From Leguminivora glycinivorella (lineage: Eukaryota > Arthropoda > Insecta > Lepidoptera > Tortricidae), in the NCBI RefSeq assembly GCF_023078275.1, contig NC_062981.1:19336846-19400845 (forward strand): a stretch of DNA of 64,000 nucleotides, given 5' to 3'. The position numbers and the translations under genes were made by a program. This document shows, in pieces, positions 10,589 through 22,500 of the stretch (position 1 is the stretch's first letter; each line of letters begins with the position of its first letter). Under the pieces are notes generated by a model that worked only from the letters and a program-made list of their open reading frames with translations, did no database searches and had not been told where the DNA came from.

Positions 10589-13500
10589 CTAGAAAGAAAA
10601 AGAGGTTTGTAAATAATAAAGAATGATGCTAAATGTAGTTTGATAACTATGGTTAAACCGTTAATGGATGGATGAAGCTATCTTCAGGCGCATGAGCATC
10701 GAACCAACTAGGTTCGGCCCTTACTTTGGCAGTGTATGACAGGACATACATGACCTTTGACCCTCTTTTTGTTTTCTTCTTGTAATCAAAATATTTAGTA
10801 CTATTTAGTAGCGAAGAGGCTTGAACGCAGGACCATGAGTTGTTTGTGTCAAATTAAGGGCCAAGTATTCACCATGGACTCTCTTTGATGAACGTTAACG
10901 GTAACGGTTCAGCTTTGATGGACGTTATCGAAGTAACTCTAACATTCATAAGAATTATGAGATAAGAGGTAAGTCATGTAGTATTTAACAAAATATGTTA
11001 AAGTCGATATTAATTATAAGCGATGCTGCTTCATGTTTTTGTCAATAGAGCCACGAAAACTAGACGACAGTTTCCAAAAGAAAAGCATTCTTTCAGTCCT
11101 AATCCGCCCACCTACAAGAGGATTGTTGCGTCACGGATTGTATTTTGGATGTATTATCTAGTTCCTAGCATACTCCAGTTATCCGCTGTTTATTATCATT
11201 TTAGTGAAAACATTTTTTTGACTAACAGATAATTGCAATAGACAAAGAACTAGCCACGAACTGGCAGTACTAAAACGGAGTTTTTGTGCGACCGTCGTTC
11301 TCAAAATATGGGTGTACTCGTCACCCACGTATCTGGCGTCCTCTATCGATGATAGTTGTCGAAAGTTCAATTTTGTTCATCATTTGTTCCTTGGCGTCAT
11401 CAGTGACAAACGGGAATGAGTCAATGGTGTTGGTAGTAGGTAGTGTAGTGTAGGTACGTCATACGTGGGCTATTGGCGAGGTGGGCTGACGACCTGACGA
11501 AGGTCGCGGGAACTTTTGGACAAGCAGTTTTATAACACATCACAAAAAAAGACATAAAAGACGCTTTGTCCTAAAAAAACTGATTATCACCGTGAAAAAT
11601 CTGAAAAATATCCAGATATTTCTAAAAAAAAAACGGTTTTGCGGAGGTTATACCGACTAATCTAACAAATCAGTACCTAAGTATATGATTCTATTTGGAT
11701 TTAATGTTAGTCTTTTTAGATCACGTTCTTGAGTTTTAATTGTTTGCTATGAGATAACTTTATTATTATCAGGTAGCTAGTTAGAAAGATTGATTACTAT
11801 TACCGCATAATTAAAGAAAGCTGATTCCATCGCGTCTGGCGCGCGGCCAACGAGACTGTTGCATTTTATTCTGAACCCGGTAGGCGGGACTGTTTTAATA
11901 GAATTCTTCATTCTGTTGCTTTAAGACCAATTCGAAACTAACCTGAATAGTTATTATGACAAAGATATCAACCAAATATCGTGCATTTAGCTCGTACGAG
12001 TACTCTCTTGTAGAGTCTACTCGGTCGGAAAGAGCAAAGTCGTGAAAATATAGGAGTCCCTATAAATTGTGTTGTCTCTTCACTTTCCGCATAGACTCTA
12101 GTAGTATTTTTTAACTTTTTGAAAATCAGAAACGTCTGCCTTCTGCAATAGATGCCACTACAAAAAAAGTACTGCCTTGGGTGGAGCTTGAACTCACGGC
12201 CTCTCGCTGGCTGGCCTGGTGGCTCAATTGGCGAGATGCATGATAACTAAATAATATCTTTCAGGTATCGTTTTGATGTCAGTGTATAATTTGAATGGGC
12301 CTGTTTTTTTATCAACATGGGAGCTACGTAACATGAGCGTCACTTGGGAAATTTATTATGTAAATAATGTATATTTTCAGGATATAATTCGATTGTTGGT
12401 CGTCGAGTAAACAATCTTTGTTGCTATGCTAAAGTAGGGAAGTATTACAATATTTACAATGTATAGTAACTTACTTTAATATACATTGTAAATATTGTAT
12501 GTGTGTATCTTTACCCTCTCTGCATAAGAAATAGTGTTTGAAATGAATATGAACCTTATCAATCTTAAAACTATACTTAGGTTTAGGTTATTAAATAATT
12601 GGTTCGCAATTAATATTTCTGATTTCTGGTGGCTGACATAGGACCACTCTGGTCAAGGGTGCTAAGAAAGAAGAATACCTGGAAAAACGAAGAAGCTTTT
12701 GCCAACGGTACACTGGCATAGTAAGTTTAGTATGTACTTACCTACATAGTATATGTACAATTTCACATGTAACCTACACAGCAGACATGTTCAGAATAAA
12801 GGGCTATACTTACATATAAATAAATGAATAGGTACTTTAAGTTAATAAGTTTTCCCCAGGGAGAGGTTGATTATTTAACAACAATTTGAATACTTAAACA
12901 ATTTCATCTCGTTTTAACTTTCGACCGCTTAATTTTGTCGCTTAAAAGGGTTTGAAGTTATACAACTCGTCAAAACAAACACAACGTATTTGCTGATGTG
13001 AAGTGGGGTTATGTTTGCTTTCTAAATAAACTTTGTCCTTATTACTTTTACCCTCTTTTCTTGTGCTTACGTTGGCTTATTCGAGCAAATACGACTCTTC
13101 ACTTCTTTTGTTTTTTCACTTTCTTCGTATAGCTTACTCAACCTTATTACAAAGAAAAGAAAGGAACGTTTTTAGGTTAAACGTGGATTCAAAACTGTTA
13201 TTTTACTATTTACATAAGGAACAAATAATGGCAGTGAAGCTTTTCTAGTTCGGTTTTAGCTGCGTGTCAAACTAGATAAGCGTTCCACATGGGCGAAGTC
13301 TTGTGAGTCATAAAAAACAGTCAGTTGGTCACAAGTACTAAGGAAGGAGTTGACCAAGGGGCCATCGATTCATCGCATTCCAAAGTCCACCATAGTTTGC
13401 AACACACAAGTGATCAATCCTGCCGATCGAACGTTAATCGCCTATCAGCATGATATACAGCGCGTTCAAAATGCTTGCGCCCGTTTTTGTTTCTCCGTTC

Positions 13501-16500
13501 CTTTTCGCTCACACATCACACCATTTTTGAACTGTAATTTAAACATGGCCGCCAGAACGTACCTTACATTTTGCGTCACTTTTTGGAGTAATTCCATAAA
13601 TATAACCATCTTGTACCATAAATATAACATGTAAAATATCTTTTTATTAATAAATTATCGTATCGTATCGTATCTTACTTATTCGAAAAACAGGCTAATA
13701 TACGAGGTGCTTTTAGACTTATTGGTACGCAACATAGTACGGCCGCTTTTCGTGGCGGCTTCCGATGTGCTGCCACGAAATGTTGGAACAATTTACCGCC
13801 ACCAAATTCGAAATTCGTCAAATCCAAGGGTCACCAAATTCGTCACTTTCTACTTTTAGCGCTCGAAAAAGGTCTAGATTCGGCTCTGCTATAGTTTGCG
13901 ACACACAAGTGATCAATCCTGCCGATCGAGTGTTAATCGCCCGTGCGTCGTCATTGACATCAATCTACTTCGAGCCTTGCCAAACGCCCTATTCCTGGGT
14001 TGTTATTTTCATAGCTGTGTGGGCAAGTGCGAGGCATAAAACAAACCGATTCGTGCTGTTTTGTTTACGGGAGTAAATATTTTTAAGTTAAAGGAAAAAT
14101 TAAAAAAATGTACACCTCTGACAGGACTCGAACCTGCGACTTTCTTGTTCAGCCGCTGGGACCAACTGAGCCAATGAGGCATTTTTCTTTTAATCTAATA
14201 AAAAAAATTGTTGATGCACACTGGTCGATAAAAAATAGTTAAGAGCGCGTAAGGTTGATTTCAAAAAACTGTAACACTAAAAACATCAATGTACTTCAAG
14301 ACTTTCCTAACGACCTAGTAAAACTGTCTTCCTTTAAAAAACTTGTTCTTCTTAGGCCCACTTGCACCAATCACTTAACTCGGGGTTAGTGGGCTGTCAT
14401 CTGTCAAATTCCATATAAAATGGTGGGTTAACCCGAGGGTTGACCCACCATTTTCGTTGGTGCAAGTAGCATTTAGAAGACATCAAGATTGTTTGTAAAC
14501 AAAATTCAGTTTCAACATAACGATCAGTACAAATTCAAGTAAATGTGAAAAACGTGTTTTCGTCACATTCTAGCAAGTACCTACCACGCATTCCCACGTT
14601 AATTTAATATTACATAAACACATTAATAATATAATCATGAGATTTACGTAGACAGCTTTGGGTAGAATCAAAGAGATTAGAAGATTTACTCCGATCAAAA
14701 CTGTGATAGGTGTAAAATATTCTGATTAGCCTCAATGTTTTCTAGTTTACGTCTAAAAGGGATTTAGAAATGTTTCTATATTTAAAGAGATATAAGGCAG
14801 CATTTTGGTATGTGGGGATTTCTGTTTAAAATGTAGGATGAAGAAATCCGAATACGTGACGATGTCGCAGCTTGTCATGTTGACAAGTCGAACAGACTGG
14901 TGTACATGGAAAAGTGTAGTTTTTATTAAATCTAGGTAATTTTTATTGGTTTTTGATGAATATAGATTATTATAAGTATAGATACCTGTACTTATTCTGA
15001 AATTTGAATACAGACCGTCAGACAATTAATAAGATTAGGTATAGTCAATTTCCTATTTAGAAAAACACAATAATGCAATTTCATTTTTTCAACCTACTCA
15101 TTTATTAAAACTGGCACTGAAACTTAAGCAGTTTCATGTACTCTGTCTACCTCGTTTTGTAATACAGGCGTGACGGCGTGAGTTATATTTATATATGTAT
15201 GTTCAATATAAAAACATTTAAAACTCAGAGTGGCAGTGGTGAACATCTTATTCTTTAATGCCAATCTTCATAATCCTTTGACAACACAGTCACTCCATAT
15301 TACGCTCCATGTTTTTCAGTGTAAATTTATAAATAGCCGAGCGGAAACCCCATCAAAAATGTATGTGTCGTACAAGCAGAAGGCCAATTGACAAAGTAGG
15401 GAACACTATCACCTGTCTGTCACAAAGTAAAATAGGTATAATTATCGTTCGACCATCATTTGTCAAATAAGACGCCTATAAGTGACGTATAACACTTTGT
15501 TTGTTTTGTGGATTTACGACCATAAATAAGTATACGAACTTTTACCGTAAGACATTGGAATACGGTGAAACAACGTTTTTTAACAATTTTCAGGCAGCGG
15601 AACTCTGTAATTTATATACGAAATGACTTTTGGTATATTGGTTTTCTTTAATGATACCTTAGTGAAGTAATTATCGTGTTATTTGTACAATTTCATGGAT
15701 TTTTGTAAGGATGTTATGTTACAGCTAGTGTTCGTAATCAGTGTAACGCAGTAAACAATTAAGTAGTAAGTAGGCGGACTGATTTGAATTTATTATTAAG
15801 CTATTTTTTCCGGCGCACCACAAAAACCAAAAGGCATGACCTTAAACTTAAAGATTCCTCTCCCACCTACATGAAATGTTGTTTATCTCGGAAATACTGT
15901 TGCAATGATAATTTGCCAATAACTTGCACATAACTCTTAAAAACTTTGCCTTAGTTAAGGGTATCTACAATTTGAGGTACCTGTTTACATATCAGATATT
16001 AACCAAACTTTATTTCCAACTACCTAGATAAATTCAGAACTACGAGACAAAAAGTATTCTCTTTGTCTATTGTAGTAACAAGACAGTTGCGTTTCATTCG
16101 ATAAAAAACATTAAGCGATTGTGATGACTAGAGACTAGACACCCTGCTAATCCAGACCTATCGTCAGCACTATCTACCCGTCCTTATGTTATTAATACAA
16201 TTAGAAGACGACGTCTGATCTATCTTCCGGCGACTTACTTGACGACCGGTCTGGCTCAGTCGGTAGTGACCCTGCCTGCTAAGCCACGGTCCTCGGTTCG
16301 AATCCCGGTCCCGAAGGACATTTATTTGTGTGATGAGCACATATGTTTGTTCCTGAGTCATGGATGTTTTCTATGTATATAAGTATGTATTTATCTATTT
16401 AAGTATGTATATCGTCGCTTTAGCACCCATAGTACAAGTGTGCTTAGTTTGGGGCTCACTTGATCTGTGTAAGGTGTCTCCAATATTTATTTATTTTATT

Positions 16501-19500
16501 TTATTTATACTCTCTCGACAATCATGTGCTTACCCTGCTGGTAGTGCTGGTGTTAAATCTGACAATTTCATTTCAATACTTACAGTTAATAACGTGTCAA
16601 AGGCGTCATCGATGACCTTGATATCCTCCACCACCATCCGTTGCACGCAGTCATATCTGTACTCCTCCACCCCCATAACCCCATCGTCATTGATATCAAT
16701 CATCCTGAAGTTGGACTCAATGAACGCCTTCATGGCTTGAGGGAAGTCCTCGTACCGCTTCCCTACACAACTGTTCTTGACTGCTTGCTTGAACTCGTCC
16801 ACTGAGATGGTACCGTCCTGCAAATTTAAGCTTGTCAGTGGGTGGTGGTTGGGTGAATGATTCAGCGTTTGAACGGCGTTTAGTGACATTGTTCTCAACA
16901 GTATGGTTTTAATATAGTAGGAGGCGGTGAGTTCATCTGAGCTTACTGATGTGCCGACGGAAAGTTTCCAAAATTCTGAAATTTTCACATAGGAAAACTT
17001 CGGAAACTTTCCATACTTTGTATGGACAATTGTATGGATGGAAACTTTCCATTTCATAAATTTAAATTCCCTTTATTTTTCGTGAAAGTTTCGTGAATTT
17101 TTCAAGAAGTTTATGATTTTTTTGGAAAGTTTCCGCAACTTGCACATCACTATCTGAGCTAACTTTTCTCAGACTTGGGAGAAAAGTTAGCTCAGGGTTG
17201 GGCTTGTTTTATAATAAACGTCAAAATAAAAAATACGTTCATCTCTGTGGTACTAAACATTACCAAGTCGATGCGATGTCGAGACGAGAGAAAAGCTTCA
17301 ACAAACTTGTTATCAAAAGATATGTTTGATTCTTTTAATTTTTTTTATGCTCCCTTTCAAAACATTATTTTCTGTTGAGAATAATGACGAAAAATGCTGT
17401 AAAAACGCCAAATATTCACCCGATAAATAAGTAAACTGTGCAGTAGCTATTGCGTTGTGTTAGTTTGTTACTATGGCGGTGACCTACGGACGCGGTAGGA
17501 AGAGAAATATGGCAAGAATATAATTGAAATCTATTCATGTCTTCATGGAGGTATCCATGTAGTGATGTGCCATGGGAATATTCCCGGGAATGGGTATATT
17601 CCCTTTGGGAATATTCCCGGGTATATTCCCTTGTTTCCGGGAATATTCCCAAAACAGGGGAATATACAATTGAAGTTAAATACATTTAAAAATAAATAAA
17701 AAATTGTTAAAATTAATAGTATGTTCAATTATTAACTGACTCTCATTAAAAACAACGTCTTTAATATTATACATAATTAAATATAAGTTTTTGTTCAATC
17801 ATAAAATAATTTTTCCCTTTCGTGATGCACTTATGTGCAATATTTCTTTGTTTTGTTACTAGAGCTTTCATGTCTCTATCTCTTTCTTTCGATATATAGG
17901 TTATCTTGCTTCCTCCAAAAGCATTTACCGTGTTGCACTTATTTAGTTATCCAATATATCTGTTGCTTGTAACACGTGCGTAGATGTGCTCAAACCATGA
18001 GACCGAAAAGTAAAGTGTTTATACATTTTACTACTCACACAGTGAACAATAAAGTCACGTATTGTTGTAAATACTGCAATAATGTGTATTTATTTAAAAA
18101 CGCTACAAAATTCGCGTGCCATTTAGGCAAATGTCCCAAAACACCTTGTGACGTTGTGTTTATTTAAAAACCGTGAAAGACCTAAGTCCACCAGTGATTT
18201 TAGTGAATCGTACGGTGAATCGAGTTCTTCACCACCCGGCAGTCAAAATCGAGAGACAAGCCAAGCCTCTGCTGTGATCGATATCACAGATAGTTCAAGT
18301 ACATCGATGAGCAGCATGAGCACTTCAGAAACAGTAAGTTTACAATAGAATATATACTATATATTATATTGCATGACCGAAATGTCCACGACAGTGCAAC
18401 ACGTGGTAATTTAACTGTGTTAAAAACGAGATAATAATACAATATTCTTTATTTATTCCTTAAATTAACATTAACAGCCTAGCTAAACATGCCAATCGTA
18501 CAGGAGGGTATAGACATGATATATTATTATATATAAACATAATATTGTCGTTTGATGTAAATAGAATGTTACGCTATTCAGTAGTTATAAAATTAAACAT
18601 CACATGTTGCACTGCCACTGTTATAAAAAAATTACCATCACGTGTTTTTCAGGACCAACATAACATGATTTCTTTTTTTGTTCAGGTTGGAATCCACGAA
18701 GCTATTGCAAGAGCGATTTGCGAGCACAAAATAATGCCAGATCCGGCATTCATTATTTAATTTAAGTGCTAGTGCTACACCGTTACAAAAACAAACAAGG
18801 CACATAATTTACTGTGATTTTTAAATTCAACTGTGATGATTTGTATTAATTTAGTGAATTAAAAAAAATATTTTTTTTTAAATTGGGTTTTATTTCAACT
18901 TTCCCAGCAACTATGGGAATTTACCCGGGAACATTGGGAATAAGCCCCGGGAAGAATGGGAATTTACCGGGGAACATTGGGAAATTACTTCTGTATGCGA
19001 GTTACACTAGTTAATGTCTCGGTATATATATTTATTATAATGTTTCAATAGAATCTTCGACAACATAACATATAAACATATTCAATTTCAAAATTCCCCA
19101 ATATTTCCTTACTGAGGGAATATTCCCGGGAATATTTCTGGGTATTTTCCCACCTAGGGAATATTCCCGGGAACGGCACATCACTTAATCCATGTAATAA
19201 GATGATATTGGCATACACAAAAAAAATGTCCTTTGATTTATAAATGTAGCCGTAAAAAAAATTCATGAATGTAACATACATTATGTACATAATTACCTAC
19301 CATACGTAAAACATAGCAAAGAACAATAGACAATATATAGGTGTAGAGACGATATGACATCTCCACCATCTACTTTACCTACATCCCAGAGAGCCTACCA
19401 CGAGTACCGAATCTCGAAATGTGATTTCCCAGAGTATCTCAACTCCCCAAACGCGTTAGTTCCGCGTAGCATTATTTCTATTTACATTTTTCCTCACTAT

Positions 19501-22500
19501 AGTTTTTCCGGTGATGTACGTCTCAATTCGCATAAGGCTGACAGGCGTTGCCTTCTCTAAGGACTTTATATTTATATTATAACCAATATTTTTTTATATA
19601 GGATGATATAGAGGTAGGTACATTTTCATTACAACGAACCATATACTACCCACTCACATGTTTTTTAGGGTTCCGTAGTCAACTAGGAACCCTTATAGTT
19701 TCGCCATGTCTGTCTGTCCGTCCGTCCGTCCGTCCGTCCGCGGATAATCTCACTAACCGTAAGCACTAGAAAGCTGAAATTTGGTACCAATATGTATATC
19801 AATCACGCCAACAAAGTGCAAAAATAAATAAATTAATAGTTTAAAAAACACTATAAAACACGCTTTTATAAATGCACGTAAAAGCCAAAATAAATTATGG
19901 ATCGTTCAAGTTGTCTCTATTTGTGAGCTGAAGTTTAAAAACTATGTGCTTTTAATTATAATATTTGATTGTAAAAGCGTGGGGCGCTGGAACAGGAAAG
20001 ACTTTTTGTATAACTTGCTGCTAAATCAAATTATGCTATGTTACGGGAAAGAGGTTACACAGATTGACGCGCTAACTGGAGTTGCAGCATGACTAGTAGG
20101 TTCTACATTAAACAGTCAAATCAATTAAAAGTCAGTGTTCAAAGTAGGTACCAGTTTGTCGAACTCAGACAAAATATGCGCTAGTAGCGAGGAGAGTCGA
20201 CAGTCACCGACACTTAGAACGCCGCTTTTCTCCGGTAATCAAAGTACAAAAGGGGAAAGTGTCTACAGTGACAGGATGCAGAGTTCTTGTTCGTGGACGA
20301 GATATCTTTGGTTCTCTTTGGTAACCCTTAGGCGGCATATGTAAACGTTATGTTCTTATGCAACTTCATTCGCCAGGAAGTTCGGATTAGTATATTTGTT
20401 TACAAGAAAGTCTTTCCTGTTCCAGCGCCCCACGCTTTTACAATCAAATATTATAATTAAAAGCACATAGTTTTTAAACTTCAGCTCACAAATAGAGACA
20501 ACTTGAACGATCCATAATTTATTTTTGGCTTTTACGTGCATTTATAAAAGCGTGTTTTATAGTGTTTTTCAAACTATTAATTTATTTTATACTTTTTAGT
20601 CATTAATAATGAAATACTTTTAACATTTATACATAAATTTATTTCAAGTAGGCGGATTTTACATGCCATTTGTGGCTTAACGTGTACTTATTGCTAATTG
20701 CTACTTAATAATAACTAGCGGCTACCTTCTTATTACGGTATTATCATAAAAATGTTTATACCTAGTAAATTATCCGTAAAAGATAGACAATATAGACATG
20801 TGCCATCGCGGACTTTTTGAAGACTTTAGAGAGACATACTTTCGCCATACATTGTTTTGAAGCTCTCAGCTAGTGGGATTTTGTTTGACTCGATTAGAAA
20901 ATATTGTCACATTTCAACTAATTCAAACAAAATTTAAGTATTTCTTTTTTGCCGAGCCCCCCTTTATTTGCTCTTAAGGGTCACCGGAAAACCATTACCC
21001 AACTTATTTTAAATACAACGTTAATCTTTCTTTTATGCGGGGGCTTCGCCCCCGAGCCCCCTTTGTTTGCTCTTAAAGGTCACAAGAAAACGCTAACCCA
21101 ACTTATTTTAAATACTACGTTAATCTTTCTTTTATGCGGGGGCTTCGCCCCCGAGCCCCCTTTTCGTTACTCTTAAGGGTCACAAGAAAACCCTAAATCA
21201 ACTTATTTTAAATACAACGTTGATCTTTCTTTTATGCGGGGGGCTTCGCCCCCCGAGCCCCCCTTTGTTTGCTCTTAAAGGTCACAAGAAAACGCTAACC
21301 AAACTTATTCTAAATACTACGTTGATCTTTCTTTCATGCGGGGGGCTTCGCCCCCCGAGCCCCCTTTTCTTTGCTCTTAAGGATCACAAGAAAACCTTAA
21401 CCCAACTTATTTTAAATACAACGTTGATCTTTCTTTCATGCGGGGGGCTTCGCCCCCCGAGCCCCCCTTTGTTCGCTCTTAAAGGTCACAAGAAAACGCT
21501 AACCCAACTTATTTTATATACAACGTTGATCTTTCTTTTATGCGGGGGGCTTCGCCCCCCGAGCCCCCCTTTGTTTGCTCTTATAGGTCACAAGAAAACG
21601 CTAACCCAACTTATTTTAAATACTACGTTAATCTTTCTTTTATGCGGGGGGCTTCGCCCCCCGAGCCTCCCTTTTCGTTACTCTTAAGGGTAACAAGAAA
21701 ACCCTAACCCAACTTATTTTAAATACAACGTTTATCTTTCTTTTATGCGGGGGCTTCGCCCCCGAGCCCCCCTTTGTTTGCTCTTAAAGGTCACAAGAAA
21801 ACGCTAACCCAACTTATTTTAAATACTACGTTAATCTTTCTTTTATGCGGGGGGCTTCGCCCCCCGAGCCCCCCTTTGTTTGCTCTTAAAGGTCACAAGA
21901 AAACGCTAACCCAACTAATTCTAAATACTACGTAGATCTTTCTTTCATGCGGGGGGCTTCGCCCCCGAGCCCCCCTTTTTTTACTCTTAAGGATCACAAG
22001 AAAACCTTAACCCAACTTATTTTAAATACTACGTTGATCTTTCTATCATGAGGGGGCTTCGCCCCCGAGCCCCCCTTTGTTTGCTCTTAAAGGTCACAAG
22101 AAAACGCTAACCCAACTTATTTTAAATACTACGTTAATCTTTCTTTTATGCGGGGAGCTTCGCCCTCCGACCCCCCCTTTTCGTTACTCTTAAGGGTAAC
22201 AAGAAAACCCTAACCCAACTTATTTTAAATACAACGTTTATCTTTCTTTTATGCGGGGGCTTCGCCCCCCGAGCCCCCCTTTGTTTGCTCTTAAAGGTCA
22301 CAAGAAAACGCTAACCCAACTTATCTTAAATACTACGTTGATCTTTCTTTCATGCGGGGGGCTTCGCCCCCCGAGCCCCACTTTGTTTGCTCTTAAAGGT
22401 CACAAGAAAACGCTAACCCAACTTATTCTAAATACTACGTAGATCTTTCTTTCATGCGGGGGGCTTCGCCCCCCGAGCCGCCCTTTTCTTTACTCTTAAG

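Larger units (their letters stand above)
10589..16583 (-). other. Scp intron 3 (about 6.0 kb)
   Basis: Starts GTAAGT and ends TTTCTAG on the minus strand. It contains LINE remnants (13340-13965), a MITE (14355-14472), tRNA-like SINE pieces (12170-12250, 14104-14187), a retroposon fragment (15108-15205) and a full SINE (16241-16507). The stretches 10600-12170, 12505-13340 and 15210-16240 show nothing recognisable. Confidence 0.85.

Noticed and set aside
14104..14187. Possible functional tRNA gene on the minus strand
   Set aside because: Boxes A and B are present, but the anticodon stem encloses an 11-base loop and the acceptor stem is poor. It looks like a SINE head or pseudo-tRNA.
16245..16317. 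Possible tRNA gene on the plus strand
   Set aside because: The tRNA-like part is followed by the conserved SINE body and tail, and copies occur at 33581 and 61802. It is a SINE.
16360..16740. 126-codon plus-strand frame
   Set aside because: It is the antisense shadow of Scp exon 3 joined to SINE sequence.
16817..17057. N-terminal extension of Scp exon 3 in the open frame
   Set aside because: The frame runs on into intron, but TTTGCAG at 16818 and the conserved EF loop junction fix the exon edge.
21220..21687. Repetitive Pro/Leu-rich protein gene
   Set aside because: It is a multi-unit read of the 102-bp satellite. The frame breaks wherever unit length varies.
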